Shown one piece after another: positions 8,312-18,505 of a DNA stretch of 64,000 nucleotides; the first letter of the stretch is position 1, and each line of letters starts with the position of its first letter. The stretch comes from Lachnospiraceae bacterium (GTDB lineage: Bacteria; Bacillota; Clostridia; Lachnospirales; Lachnospiraceae). The DNA lies in NCBI GenBank assembly GCA_022791975.1, contig JAAWAC010000035.1, forward strand, positions 19,998-83,997, written 5' to 3'. A model generated the notes under the pieces. It was not told where the DNA came from. It saw only the letters and a list, made by a program, of their open reading frames with translations, and made no database searches. The translations under genes and the position numbers were made by a program.

Positions 8312-9619
8312 TTAAGGTGTGGGCTGTTCCGGTTCCTGAGAACTGGGATTTTCCGGATGCTCAAGCTCCCCGGCCTCTTCCTCTACGCTTTGCTGCGGAT
8401 TTTGCACCAGCTCCCATCCAGGAGTTCCACCCTCTCCGGTCTGATAAGTAAACTGGTTCTTTATGCCGTAGCCGTTGCGGCGATGCCAATCATATCGATT
8501 GCTAAAATTAGCCTCCACCACATCATCCGCTACAATGGTCACCGGTCCATCAGGGCTTACGGTATTCTCGTAACTGGACCCGCTGTAAACCTCCTCCACC
8601 TTAACGGTAGCATCTGCGGGAAGGTTTTTTATCAACACACTCTCTTCTCCTGTGGCTGTAAAGGTGATACTCTCCACCTTGTTGTATTTTGACAAATCCT
8701 CCTCATTCCCAGATGCATCCATCCGGGTTACCGTAATCTTAAATACAAAGGTGGCTGGGTCCTTCAGGGCTTCAAAATGTTCCCCCTCCGGAAGCCTGGT
8801 ATCCTCTCCGCCTTCCTCAGCCGGAGGCGTAATGCCTGGAGCGTCCAGAACCTCGTGGCTTTCCAGGGTTTTTATAATACGCAGGTCGCCGAAGCGGGGG
8901 AGTTGCTGGGGTTTCAGATTCATGGTTAAATCATAGACCCAGCGATCTGTGTCCGCAGTGTTGTACTCTCGATCTTCCTCCTCTGTCACATGCAAAGTGC
9001 CATCGTCGGAAATCGTGTCATCATTTCCGCGCATGGGTAAAGAGATTAATTGCGGTTCAAAAGTATATTGATATCGAATAGAGTTTGCAATGGTGGCAAT
9101 GATTTTTGTCCCATCCTCCTGCTCTATCTCTGTTGCATAATCCTCTGGCTCAGTCAAATCACCACCTCTGGCAATTACAAGATAGAGGCCGGGCTTCATC
9201 ATGGTAATCTTTGGAGCCTTAACCTCATCAAATAAAGGTACATGAGCCACAAATTTTTCCAAATCATTTTCCAATGCCAGCCTTGCCGCATCCTGGGCCA
9301 AAACTCTCCAATCCTCTGCCTTCGGGTCCTTTTTCATTTTATCCGTCAGCTCTTTATAGCCGTCCGTAAAGGCATAGGAATAAGTATCATAGCCCGGCGT
9401 CGGAACCGCCTCTGCCACATAATACACGTCCACTATTACCTTTGCCTCTTTTAACTCGTCTCCAAACTTTTCCTCTTTCAGGGGATTCTCCGGATAGATC
9501 GTGAGAGAACAGTCCTCCTTATCCAGCTCCGGTGCCGCCCCGCTAATCATCGGTGTTGACGCGCAGACGCCCACGGCAAGCATCCATGCGGCCAACAGAT
9601 ATATCCATTTCTTTTTCAT
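8312..9619 (-). CDS. Pilin-like secreted protein with DUF7601/Cna-B-type domain, no sorting signal
   Basis: The product has 435 residues and a standard signal peptide (MKKKWIYLLAAWMLAVGVCA). An N-terminal pilin-like domain runs to about residue 210. A second domain (about 225-390) starts DLRIIKTLESH and includes FVFKITVTRMDASGNE, VESITFTATGEESVLIKNLP and VKVEEVYSGSSYENT, the pattern of an isopeptide-linked pilin domain. The protein ends in Glu/Pro-rich sequence with no LPXTG and no membrane helix. The ATG at 9619 has GAGGAGG upstream and is preferred to the longer frame starting at 9646. It lies between the sortase gene and the SipW substrates. Confidence 0.78.
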   Translation of the reverse strand: MKKKWIYLLAAWMLAVGVCASTPMISGAAPELDKEDCSLTIYPENPLKEEKFGDELKEAKVIVDVYYVAEAVPTPGYDTYSYAFTDGYKELTDKMKKDPKAEDWRVLAQDAARLALENDLEKFVAHVPLFDEVKAPKITMMKPGLYLVIARGGDLTEPEDYATEIEQEDGTKIIATIANSIRYQYTFEPQLISLPMRGNDDTISDDGTLHVTEEEDREYNTADTDRWVYDLTMNLKPQQLPRFGDLRIIKTLESHEVLDAPGITPPAEEGGEDTRLPEGEHFEALKDPATFVFKITVTRMDASGNEEDLSKYNKVESITFTATGEESVLIKNLPADATVKVEEVYSGSSYENTVSPDGPVTIVADDVVEANFSNRYDWHRRNGYGIKNQFTYQTGEGGTPGWELVQNPQQSVEEEAGELEHPENPSSQEPEQPTP

Positions 9620-9653
9620 GAGCAGTTCCCTCCTCTTCACTTTCATGAAACCT

Positions 9654-10523
9654 CTATCTCTTTCTCAAATCCTCTAATATCTCTTTTTGACTCTTTTTCG
9701 GCTGCTTTACACGGTAATAAATCAGTAACACCGCCAACACCATAAACAATAGGGGAATGCCAATGGCCAACATAACAATCGAGACAGGGATCTTCACTGC
9801 CTCCTTGGTTATAGTCAAATCCCCTGCTGCATTTTCAATGCGGTGTCCGCGTACAAGGATTCGGTGGGTATTAACACCGTAAGGAGTACAAGTGATGAGA
9901 GTACAATAGTCCTTCCCCTCCTCTATAGCTAGCTCCTCTACCTCCTCCGGCAACACAATCCGTATCTGGTCTACCTGATACGTGTAGGTCTCATTCAATA
10001 CATTAATAAGAAAGACATCCCCCTCCACCACCTGGTCCAAATCTGTGAACAGCTTTGCAGATGGGAGTCCCCTATGTCCGGATAAAAGACTATGGGTACT
10101 TCTTCCCCCTATAGGAAGGCTGCTCCCTGCAATATGACCCACAGCGATCTGCAAAATTGCTTCATCTGTTCCATGGTAGATAGGCAAATACACATTGATT
10201 GCAGGAATCTGAATATATCCCATGATCCCTGTACCAGATACATCCAACAGGGCATTATACTCTGCTTCCTCTTCCTCGCTTAATATAAAGCTATTTCCCA
10301 CTCTGGCCAACATATCATTGTAAACTCTGGCTGCCTCCAGCATAGCCTGCCGTTCTTCCTCCGAAGTGTTTTCCACATCCTCCACATAGGAAGCAATGGC
10401 TCGGGTCTGGTGAAAGGAATTCCACCAATCGCTAACTGTCGGATACAGTATTAAGCAAAGTCCCACCAACAGGATGACGAATAAAATAATTTCTACCAAA
10501 TGCTTTTTTAAAAACTTTTTCAT
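9654..10523 (-). CDS. srtC: Class C sortase (pilus polymerase)
   Basis: This 289-residue transpeptidase should join pilin subunits through LPXTG cleavage. The catalytic triad is visible as H150 (LLSGHRGLPSAKLF), C212 (TLITCTPYG) and R221 (NTHRILVRG). An N-terminal helix (10-30) and a C-terminal helix (about 248-272) bracket the domain, the usual class C layout. The lid segment before GYIQIPAINV lacks the common DPF/DPW motif. It follows the LPSTG backbone pilin gene, its expected substrate. Confidence 0.92.
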   Translation of the reverse strand: MKKFLKKHLVEIILFVILLVGLCLILYPTVSDWWNSFHQTRAIASYVEDVENTSEEERQAMLEAARVYNDMLARVGNSFILSEEEEAEYNALLDVSGTGIMGYIQIPAINVYLPIYHGTDEAILQIAVGHIAGSSLPIGGRSTHSLLSGHRGLPSAKLFTDLDQVVEGDVFLINVLNETYTYQVDQIRIVLPEEVEELAIEEGKDYCTLITCTPYGVNTHRILVRGHRIENAAGDLTITKEAVKIPVSIVMLAIGIPLLFMVLAVLLIYYRVKQPKKSQKEILEDLRKR

Positions 10524-10647
10524 CCTACGAGGCTCTCCTTATTGCTGTATACATTCTTATTTATTTGTTGTTCTGCCGTCTGTTAGACAGCAGAACAACA
10601 ACTTAAAACTAACTTTTCTTATGTATGTTTGATATTACCGAGAAATA

Positions 10648-12426
10648 CTACTCAGTCTTGCTCATACGCTTTCTGGTAACTAGAAGCACGCCTGCACCAA
10701 CAACCAGAATACCACCAATTATATAGAAGATCGTGGTACCGATGCCACCGGTGGAAGGAAGAACAATACCTTTAAGGTTGACAATACTTGTGCTCAGGGA
10801 ACCATCTGTCAAATTTCCGTTTCCACTTTCGTTCATCTCGCCAAATGTATATACGGGAGTTTTTCCATCAGAACCCAAAATTTCATTTCCCTTTTCATCA
10901 TATACTTTTGCAATCTCTAATTTTATTATCTTTTGATTTGTCTCATCCAATTCAGCAACAACATCAAAATACATATCCTCAGCCTTGTTGTAGCCTGCAG
11001 GAACTGTGGTTTCCACTAATTTGTATTTACCAGCATCAACGCCCTTAAATTCAAATGTTGTTACATTTTCTATCTCATAATAAATATTTCCATTTGAATC
11101 TTTCTTTTCAGTAGTTACACCTTTTATTTCAACAGGTTCGTAAGCATTTGTAACTCCATTAAATTTAAACAGGGAAAATCCTGCCCCCTCCAGTGCCTCT
11201 CCATTTTCATCTACCTTATTGGGAAGCAACTGATAAGTAAATACAACTACCTTGTCTTCCGGCGTATTGCCAGTTGGAGGTTCTCCCTCTCCTCTGTGGT
11301 TTGGATCATTGGAATACTCCAGCCATGCCTTATTCTCGTTTCCAGCACCGCCAATTATCACATTAGCGCCATTTTCGCCGCCATCCAAAGTTGCTTTATA
11401 GGTAACAACAATTTTTGTATTCGCGTTTATAACGATATCACGTGTCCCATTCAGTTTCTTTAAGTCCTCAATTTCAACTGTGAAAGACTCTTTATCCGTG
11501 CTGCCACCAATTTTAAACTCGTCTCCAGGGTTTAGTCTTACTGGATCTTTCCCTTGATTTACAATTTCAACATTAATTGCATCGTCACCTGTAACAAGTA
11601 CCAGACCCGGACTTAATTTATCATGGAATACGTAACGATAGGTTTCATAACTGTCATAATCTGTGGGCAGTGTACCAGTCAGCATAAACTCTACTTCATC
11701 GCCTAAATCATAGTCGGCCACATCACCCCATTGATCTATTATTGTAACATCGGAATCGTTAATCTCTTTTACCTTTTTCTCCAGCTCAGGAACATCTGTC
11801 TTATTAACCGGGGTAAACTCCCTTCCATCTCCCATCTGTAAGAAAGATAAGTTTCTTACCGCGTTCTCACCAGTAAGATCTTTCTGTGTATCTACTACCA
11901 GATAATAACCAGCATCTAACCTTTCTCCTGTCGTAGCCACAGCACCCTCATTTTTACAGCTATCTGCTATTCTGGCAAAAGCACGAGCTCTCCCATCTTC
12001 ACTAGCTGCATTTAACTCAGAGCCATTAATATCATCACTTTCCCAATTTGTTATTACTCTGGCAACTGCATCTGCTGACTTAGTTGTAGTATTTGTATTC
12101 GGGTCTTTATACTCAATGTCTGCAAAAGGATTTTTGCCATCTGCGTCATTAAATTCTGTGCTGCTTTTCAATTTCTCCAAAAATTCCTCTGCATTAATAC
12201 CTGTTCCCCAATCAATCCCCAGAAGTTCCCCCTTATCGGTTACCTCTGTACCAGAGAAAATCTGGTATGCCGTATACTCATGTTCTAACACCTGTGCCTC
12301 TTGCGGTTTCGGCGATTCTGGCGCTTCCGGTAATTCTGGTACTTCCGCTGCAAATACAGTACAATTCATAGCCAAAACCATTACTGCAGCTAAGAAAAAT
12401 GCTGTTACTTTTTTGAACATCTTCAT
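10648..12426 (-). CDS. LPXTG backbone pilin (SpaA/fimbrial isopeptide family)
   Basis: The protein has 592 residues with signal peptide VTAFFLAAVMVLAMNCTVFAAE. It contains a fimbrial isopeptide-forming domain in the middle (DYDLGDEVEFMLTGTLPTDYD, YRYVFHDKLSPGLVL). A SpaA-type domain near 405-520 has KVDENGEALEGAGFSLFKF, and its expected isopeptide glutamate lies in KYKLVETTVPAGYN. The C-terminus is LPSTGG, a hydrophobic helix and RKRMSKTE, a full sortase signal. AAAGGGG precedes the ATG. It is most likely the major shaft subunit polymerised by the class C sortase encoded next door. Confidence 0.9.
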   Translation of the reverse strand: MKMFKKVTAFFLAAVMVLAMNCTVFAAEVPELPEAPESPKPQEAQVLEHEYTAYQIFSGTEVTDKGELLGIDWGTGINAEEFLEKLKSSTEFNDADGKNPFADIEYKDPNTNTTTKSADAVARVITNWESDDINGSELNAASEDGRARAFARIADSCKNEGAVATTGERLDAGYYLVVDTQKDLTGENAVRNLSFLQMGDGREFTPVNKTDVPELEKKVKEINDSDVTIIDQWGDVADYDLGDEVEFMLTGTLPTDYDSYETYRYVFHDKLSPGLVLVTGDDAINVEIVNQGKDPVRLNPGDEFKIGGSTDKESFTVEIEDLKKLNGTRDIVINANTKIVVTYKATLDGGENGANVIIGGAGNENKAWLEYSNDPNHRGEGEPPTGNTPEDKVVVFTYQLLPNKVDENGEALEGAGFSLFKFNGVTNAYEPVEIKGVTTEKKDSNGNIYYEIENVTTFEFKGVDAGKYKLVETTVPAGYNKAEDMYFDVVAELDETNQKIIKLEIAKVYDEKGNEILGSDGKTPVYTFGEMNESGNGNLTDGSLSTSIVNLKGIVLPSTGGIGTTIFYIIGGILVVGAGVLLVTRKRMSKTE

Positions 12427-12526
12427 AACTAATCCCCTTTCTTTGTTTATATAAATAACTGTTTTTGACAGTTACCCTGTCATAACGTAATTTTATTTTA
12501 CTGCTCTGCTATTTTCGGTAGCTTTC

Positions 12527-15500
12527 TCACTCATCCCCCCTCATGCTCTTCCGTCTGAAATAGCCGAAGCAGGAAATAACTGCTAAAAGTGTTAACAATG
12601 CTCCCATTCTTGTGTAATCCCTTGTACCTGGACCACCTGTCTCAGGAAGTTTGTATGGAACAGGATGATTGATATAATCTAATTGATCATCTCTATCCCA
12701 ATCAATATTTCCTTCCACAGTTTCGTCCTTGGTAATAGTACCGGTACTACCTGTACCTAAGCCTGGTTCAAAGCCTTCTGCATGCTCTTTAATAACATAC
12801 TTCGTATTATCCGGGAGATTAAATACCTCTATCGTCTGCCCATGTCCTAATTTAAATGTCCCTCCGGAGCGAATATCTCCTGACTCCACAAATGATCCAT
12901 CCGCGTTTTTTATCCTATAGGGATAATCATTGGAGGCAATATTGGCTGCATCACCGCTAAACTCAATGGTAAAATCAAAACGCTGGTCGGTTGGCTCCCC
13001 TTCTACTGTCTTGCCCATTGTCAATGTGCTTTTCACATTCCCTGTATAATCAATTACAGGAACTGCATTTACAGACGGAAGGGTAAACTGCATCCAGCAG
13101 GTAGATCCGGAAGCTCCTCTCTCCGTATAAAAGAATTTCAGTTTATACTTGGGGTTTACACGGTCTTCCTCTTTGTCGGATTCATCTGCGTTACTGTTGT
13201 TATCCCTATTCTCAACGTTATCCTCTGGCTTCTGAATATAATTCCAGAGATCCACATATTCTCCTGCCGCCTGATGGACTCCACCAATATCACAGATTAG
13301 CTTTGTAGTATGATCCGGATACTCCAGAAATACCCACATGTCATCGTCGCCGAAGAAATAATAGTTCAATGGTCCTACATAATCATCTGTCAGCTCGAAC
13401 TCAACTTCAAACGTCATTCCAAAAAAGCTGTTGTGCAGTTGTCCATCGTCCGAATTTATTAAATGATAGTCCTCATATATGCTCTGTGTTCCGAATTTAG
13501 GATCATGTCTATTTGCCGTATCTCCCCATGTAGGAGCATTATCCATTGGCCAGAACTGGTTTGTAAATACAGGATCACCAGGTTCAGTACCCCATGCCTT
13601 CACAGCGCTTCGTTGAAACTGATTTAGATTTTGTGCATGCTGTCCACTCCCTGCCACCGACGTCAGCGTATAGGTATCCCCATCACGATCAAAGTTAAGT
13701 GAATAACCAGTGATTTCCGTTCTTCCTCTCACATTTTGATTTTGTGGATTAAACAAATCCGGTGCATCTGCTTTAATTTTCGGATATCCCGTAGATGAAA
13801 GTTCTGATTCCACCAGTCCAAAATAACATTTTTCTATTATTGTATTTGGTGACTTTTCAGTAGCCCTAAGCCTCTTGGCCTGATTAATGTAGTTAATATA
13901 CTTTGTTCCTCCAGGCAATGTATCTTCTTCCAGTCCTGTGGAACCTGAATTGTTATTGCCAAACCCATAATTCGCTGTATAACCTGTGTTCACATAGTTC
14001 GCAGGGTCATTAATTCCCTTACGATAACGGGCATCTCCCTCCTCAATCGAACCATTTGTAAAATCATAATCAAAAAACCTTGCAGGATAATTTTTATTTA
14101 CCTCTTCATTGCTTCTTCCAACCAGACGAATCACAGTATCCCTAGTAATGTGTACTGAAATTTTACCCTCTACAGCTGCATCATTGTTATGAAACACCAG
14201 TTTTTCAATATCAGCCCCACTGTAGACTGTCCAGTCATTTTTATCCATACTGTCAGCCTTGGCCTTATCATTCAGCACCCAGACTTCATAAAGATCATAA
14301 TTCAGACCGTCTTTTGCAAATTTGTTAATATGCTCCAGACCACCCGCTGCTTCCTTATACTCATATAGATCCGCTGTGTAAATCTTGGTCAGAGAATCGA
14401 CAGAATCCTTGTCTTTATACACAGGATTGAAGACAGGCCAGTCTGCCGTGTAAGGTCCTACACCAGCACTTTCCAGGTACATCTTACGGGTTCTGGGCAT
14501 TCCATTGTTATCGGGCAACTGTGCTCCATTCAATATACCCGCCTGCCCTTCTCTTACCGTATCAATAATATTAACTGATGTTGAACCGTACCCTTCTCTG
14601 TCTTCCATAATCTGCGCATACGCATAATACTGCACTAGAAACGTGGGATTCGCCGTTGATTCATCCGCTATTGCCATAACATTGCTCTCTAAGGGAACCG
14701 TCATTTTAAACATCTGGCTACTCACGGACTCGGTGCTAATTGCCCCTTCCTCCGACCCAGCAACATCACTTCCCTCCTCTGCCTCATCATCGGCCGTTTC
14801 CTCAGGTGCCCCATTATCCGGCTTTTCTTCTAAATCCACATCGTCTAGGGTTCCCTCTTCGCCCGCATCTTCCGGTGTGTCTCCCTCTGGCATTTCTCCT
14901 ATCTCTACATCATCCAACTTTTTTACCCGAATATCCTGGGGAATATCCTCGGTTACCCCAAGGGCCATAAGGGAATAAGCGGTCTCATCATCATCACCAG
15001 CAAGCTCTTTCACTTCATCAAGCAATGTGTCATCGGGAATAATCTCTGCCGTAACAGTACATTCCGACAGATCTAACTCCACATCGCCATAGGTCATGGA
15101 ATATGTCAGTGCCTGAAGAATACGACGGGTAACGGTTTCATCGGATTCCCCCACGTATTTTCTAACTGCATCGTAGAGCTCAGAACCTTCCTCCAGAAAC
15201 TCCACATGAAACTTCAGTTTGGAATCAACAGCGGCCTTTGTCGTATTTGCAACTGTTTCATTGCCCAGCCCTTCATCTGCACTGCCATCTCCTGTGCCGT
15301 CTCCATTATCAGTGCCGTCTATGCTCTCCAGCACTTCTGCTTCTTCGTCATCACCGTCAGTGGAGGCGTCCTCTTCTGGCTCCACAGACTCCTCACTCTC
15401 TACTTCTGTCTCGGGAAACGCAGACTCCTCCCCGCTTCCCTCGTTTTCCGGCTGCACTGGTTCCTCCTCCGGCCAAACAGGGAGCGCATCCTCCTGCTCA

Positions 15501-17839
15501 CCCTCAGACAGATTCTCCTGGTCGTCTTCTCCCTTTACCGGCTTTGCATCCCCCTCCACATGAAAGATAATGCGAAAGGGGTCTGCCTCCTGTTCAAAAG
15601 AGTTGGAGATATGAACCGTCCCATCCTCTTCTACCTGCGATTTTTCTTCCTGGCTGTAACCGATTGCTATCTCGGAGAAGCTCTCCATCTTAAAGGTGGT
15701 GCTGTTATTCTTTGCCTTACTTCCGTTAAGCTTCTCTGTGCCCTCTTCTGCAAAATGTACGACAGTAATGGGACTTCCTTCTGCCAAACCATCCGCATCC
15801 AGGAACTGAACAGCCACGGTCACAGGCGTCTCCGGTTCGATTTCCTCGCCATTCTCATTGTAAAATCCGATCTTAAGCAAAGCTCTCATGGAAGCATCCG
15901 CATTTCCCATCATCTCCCGATACTCTGCTTCCCGACTTTCATAGTGCTCTCCGTCACTGTCTGCCGTAATTTGCTCCACCAGAAGCTCTGTCTCCTCCGG
16001 AATATTAGCATCTGCATTATATCTGGCTACAACAATATAGCTGTCACATGTAAAGGTCTTGCTAAACTCATAAGCCTCCAGTACCTCATAGCCGCAGATC
16101 AAATTCCCTTCCTCATCATAGCAGCTCTCTGTATGCTCATGATCCGCTACATCCTCATAACCACAAATGAGATTTTGGAATATATCATAGCAATTCGCAT
16201 CATGCTCATGCGCTTTCACACCCTCATAGCCACAGGTTATATTGCCCTCTTCATCATAGCAGGTTCCATCATGCTCATGAATCTTCACACCCTTATAGCC
16301 ACAGGTCACATATCCGTTTTCATCGTAGCAAGCCCCATCATGCTCATGATCCCTGGCATCCTCATAGCCACAGGTCAGATTGCCCTCTTCATCATAACAC
16401 TCCTCATCATGCTCATGCGCTGTCTCCTCCAGGCCACAAATCAGATTTCCTTCCTCATCATAGCAGCTCTCATTATGGACATGCGCTGTCTCCTCTAAGC
16501 CGCAAATCAGATTCCCTTCCTCGTCATAGCAGCTCTCTTCATGGACATGTGCTAGCTCCTCCAGGCCGCAAATCAGATTTCCTTCCTCATCATAGCAACT
16601 CTCTTCATGGACATGCGCTGTCTCCTCCAGGCCGCAAATCAGATTCCCTTCCTCGTCATAACAGCCTTCCTCATGGACGTGCACTGGCTCCTCCAGGCCA
16701 CAAATCAGATTTCCTTCTTCATCATAACAGCTCTCTTCATGGACGTGTGCTGGCTCCTCCAGGCCACAAATCAGATTCCCTTCCTCGTCATAACAGCTTT
16801 CCTCATGGATATGCGCTGTGTCTTCCTCCTCATCAGTCACTTCCACAATTTCAAAGCAATCTGCCGTATGGGTATGCTCCTCCAGCTGCAAAAGCTCGCA
16901 AACTGGAAGACTTCCCTCTATAAACTCACCTGACTCTTCGTCGAATGCGCTGTCATCATAGCAACCACCGTCTTCCATCCGTGCTTGGTTGTGGATATGC
17001 AGCTCCAACTCTCCGCAAATCTGTACCCGCTCGGTCTCATAGCACTCTTCCGTATGGGTATGGCCGGAAACACTCTCACCCTCGGCTTCCTGGCAGACAA
17101 GCACCTTATCTATGTTATAGCATTCTTCACCATGAGTATGCTCTTCCTTTTCGCATACAAAGGTGCTTTCATAACATTCCTCGCTGTGGGTATGACCAGG
17201 ATCTACTACTACTTCCTCTTCTATGATCTCTACACCTGCTGCCTCGCCGCTATCCCCTTCGGTTCCCTCTTCCGTTTCAGCAGCAACAGGGACCTCCCGG
17301 GTTTGTATTTCCACCACAGGTTCAGATTCTTCTAATCCGCAAACCTCTGTTTTAGAATAGCATTCTTCACCATGTGTATGTTCTTCCAATTCACATACTA
17401 CAGTTTCCGTTTCCTCATAGCATGCATCTTCATGGATATGGCCGTCAATTCCTTCTACCTCGGCCTCCTCACATATCAGAATCTCCTGCTCCTCGTAGCA
17501 CGCATCTGTATGCTCATGGGACTCGATTTGTTCCAGGGGGCACACTAGGTTGCCGTCCGCGTCATAGCAATCATCATTGTGAATATGTACCACAAAATCT
17601 GCATAGCCGCAGGTCAGCATTCCTTCCTCATTATAGCAGCCATCCGCATGTGCATGCACTTCAAGCTGACATTTCAATGTTTTTACCTTACGGGTCATTG
17701 CCTGACCTGTCAGCATCAGCACACCCAGCGTTCCCGCCACTACCAAGACAGACAAGCATAATACAGCCTGCCGCCACCGTCTATTTTCTTTCTTCTTGCG
17801 CAAAATTCCCGCTGCCTGTTTCAATAAAGAAGATACCAT
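12527..17839 (-). CDS. Giant LPETG tip adhesin with tandem His/Cys repeats and fibro-slime-like domain
   Basis: This 1770-residue surface protein begins with a cytoplasmic basic segment and a membrane/signal helix (about 24-48). Residues 57-585 hold about 21 units of the pattern HxHxxxCY followed by CG or C. A long acidic low-complexity stretch follows (about 740-1060). A fibro-slime/PA14-like region near 1440-1570 has YYFFGDDDMWVFLE and GGVHQAAGEYVDL. An isopeptide-type domain then precedes KLPETGG, a helix and RRKSMRGDE. By position and size it is the probable pilus-tip adhesin. Paired His and Cys suggest metal binding or disulfides, which the sequence cannot settle. Confidence 0.88.
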   Translation of the reverse strand: MVSSLLKQAAGILRKKKENRRWRQAVLCLSVLVVAGTLGVLMLTGQAMTRKVKTLKCQLEVHAHADGCYNEEGMLTCGYADFVVHIHNDDCYDADGNLVCPLEQIESHEHTDACYEEQEILICEEAEVEGIDGHIHEDACYEETETVVCELEEHTHGEECYSKTEVCGLEESEPVVEIQTREVPVAAETEEGTEGDSGEAAGVEIIEEEVVVDPGHTHSEECYESTFVCEKEEHTHGEECYNIDKVLVCQEAEGESVSGHTHTEECYETERVQICGELELHIHNQARMEDGGCYDDSAFDEESGEFIEGSLPVCELLQLEEHTHTADCFEIVEVTDEEEDTAHIHEESCYDEEGNLICGLEEPAHVHEESCYDEEGNLICGLEEPVHVHEEGCYDEEGNLICGLEETAHVHEESCYDEEGNLICGLEELAHVHEESCYDEEGNLICGLEETAHVHNESCYDEEGNLICGLEETAHEHDEECYDEEGNLTCGYEDARDHEHDGACYDENGYVTCGYKGVKIHEHDGTCYDEEGNITCGYEGVKAHEHDANCYDIFQNLICGYEDVADHEHTESCYDEEGNLICGYEVLEAYEFSKTFTCDSYIVVARYNADANIPEETELLVEQITADSDGEHYESREAEYREMMGNADASMRALLKIGFYNENGEEIEPETPVTVAVQFLDADGLAEGSPITVVHFAEEGTEKLNGSKAKNNSTTFKMESFSEIAIGYSQEEKSQVEEDGTVHISNSFEQEADPFRIIFHVEGDAKPVKGEDDQENLSEGEQEDALPVWPEEEPVQPENEGSGEESAFPETEVESEESVEPEEDASTDGDDEEAEVLESIDGTDNGDGTGDGSADEGLGNETVANTTKAAVDSKLKFHVEFLEEGSELYDAVRKYVGESDETVTRRILQALTYSMTYGDVELDLSECTVTAEIIPDDTLLDEVKELAGDDDETAYSLMALGVTEDIPQDIRVKKLDDVEIGEMPEGDTPEDAGEEGTLDDVDLEEKPDNGAPEETADDEAEEGSDVAGSEEGAISTESVSSQMFKMTVPLESNVMAIADESTANPTFLVQYYAYAQIMEDREGYGSTSVNIIDTVREGQAGILNGAQLPDNNGMPRTRKMYLESAGVGPYTADWPVFNPVYKDKDSVDSLTKIYTADLYEYKEAAGGLEHINKFAKDGLNYDLYEVWVLNDKAKADSMDKNDWTVYSGADIEKLVFHNNDAAVEGKISVHITRDTVIRLVGRSNEEVNKNYPARFFDYDFTNGSIEEGDARYRKGINDPANYVNTGYTANYGFGNNNSGSTGLEEDTLPGGTKYINYINQAKRLRATEKSPNTIIEKCYFGLVESELSSTGYPKIKADAPDLFNPQNQNVRGRTEITGYSLNFDRDGDTYTLTSVAGSGQHAQNLNQFQRSAVKAWGTEPGDPVFTNQFWPMDNAPTWGDTANRHDPKFGTQSIYEDYHLINSDDGQLHNSFFGMTFEVEFELTDDYVGPLNYYFFGDDDMWVFLEYPDHTTKLICDIGGVHQAAGEYVDLWNYIQKPEDNVENRDNNSNADESDKEEDRVNPKYKLKFFYTERGASGSTCWMQFTLPSVNAVPVIDYTGNVKSTLTMGKTVEGEPTDQRFDFTIEFSGDAANIASNDYPYRIKNADGSFVESGDIRSGGTFKLGHGQTIEVFNLPDNTKYVIKEHAEGFEPGLGTGSTGTITKDETVEGNIDWDRDDQLDYINHPVPYKLPETGGPGTRDYTRMGALLTLLAVISCFGYFRRKSMRGDE
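16087..16813 (-). repeat. Tandem 66-base repeat block inside the tip adhesin gene
   Basis: Eleven consecutive units of about 22 codons encode residues 343-585 of the adhesin. The central units (about 16390-16813) are nearly identical at DNA level, with the unit AHVHEESCYDEEGNLICGLE. The units toward the lower coordinates diverge to HEHDGxCYDE and CGYE. The high DNA identity implies recent expansion or homogenisation and makes repeat number likely to vary between strains. Confidence 0.9.
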
Positions 17840-17866
17840 TGCGCTGCCTCCTCCCTTACTTTCTTC

Positions 17867-18505
17867 TTAATTTATAAAACCCAGTTCTGACAATGGCCAG
17901 ACACAGAAAATAATCTTTCCAATCGCCATCTTGTTTTCTATACACCCAATCGCCTTGTTTCGGCTGTCTACAGATACAGAGCGGTGATCCCCCAACACGA
18001 AAAACCGTCCCTCCGGTACCTGATAGGGAAGTGTGATATTGCAATCCCCCAGGGCTTTATCACTGACATAGGGTTCATCCAACAGCTCCCCGTCCACATA
18101 GACATTGCCGTCTGCATCGATGTCCACCCATTGTCCCGCTGATGCGATAACCCTCTTCAACAAGATATCATTTCCATAGTAAAAAGCGATCACATCTCCA
18201 GTCTCGAAGCTGCCTCCGTTCAGAGCCAAAACAATGTCCCCATCATGAAGCGTTTCTGTCATGGAGCTTCCGGATATTTGCAGTACCGGCAACAGCAATA
18301 CTGCCACCAGCACCGCCGCCGCGGCCACCACCATTAAGGCGCCTATGGTGCTCTTTAATACTCTTTTGTATGAGCTTTTGTATTTTTCCCTTTGGAGCTC
18401 CCCCTCGATAAGATCACTTGTAAGTGTGAATGTAAGCTCTTCTTGGGTTGTTGTTTCTTCCGCCGAAGCGGCTTCTGTTTGCGGGCTGGTCCGTGTTCCC
18501 TTCAT
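17867..18505 (-). CDS. Signal peptidase I (bacterial Ser/Lys type)
   Basis: The protein has 212 residues. The catalytic serine is S81 (SGSSMTETL) and the general-base lysine is K117 (DILLKRVIA). The later boxes EGRFFVLGDHRSVSVDSRN and GKI are present. A membrane helix covers about 52-75, and the first 50 residues form an unusual cytoplasmic Glu/Thr-rich extension. It overlaps the upstream coiled-coil gene by four bases (ATGA). As a dedicated peptidase beside the pilin genes it probably processes the pilin and adhesin precursors, while SipW handles the TasA-like proteins. That division is inferred. Confidence 0.9.
   Translation of the reverse strand: MKGTRTSPQTEAASAEETTTQEELTFTLTSDLIEGELQREKYKSSYKRVLKSTIGALMVVAAAAVLVAVLLLPVLQISGSSMTETLHDGDIVLALNGGSFETGDVIAFYYGNDILLKRVIASAGQWVDIDADGNVYVDGELLDEPYVSDKALGDCNITLPYQVPEGRFFVLGDHRSVSVDSRNKAIGCIENKMAIGKIIFCVWPLSELGFIN

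Noticed and set aside
15206..16498. A 430-codon plus-strand open frame opposite the tip adhesin gene
   Set aside because: It lies wholly antisense to the repeat-rich adhesin gene, starts without a ribosome site and encodes a Leu/Ile/His/Arg-rich protein with no domain. It is a by-product of the repeat composition on the other strand.
16087..16813. Regularly spaced repeats that could be taken for a CRISPR array
   Set aside because: The 66-base period is a whole number of codons in a continuous frame, there are no unique spacers, and no cas genes lie nearby.
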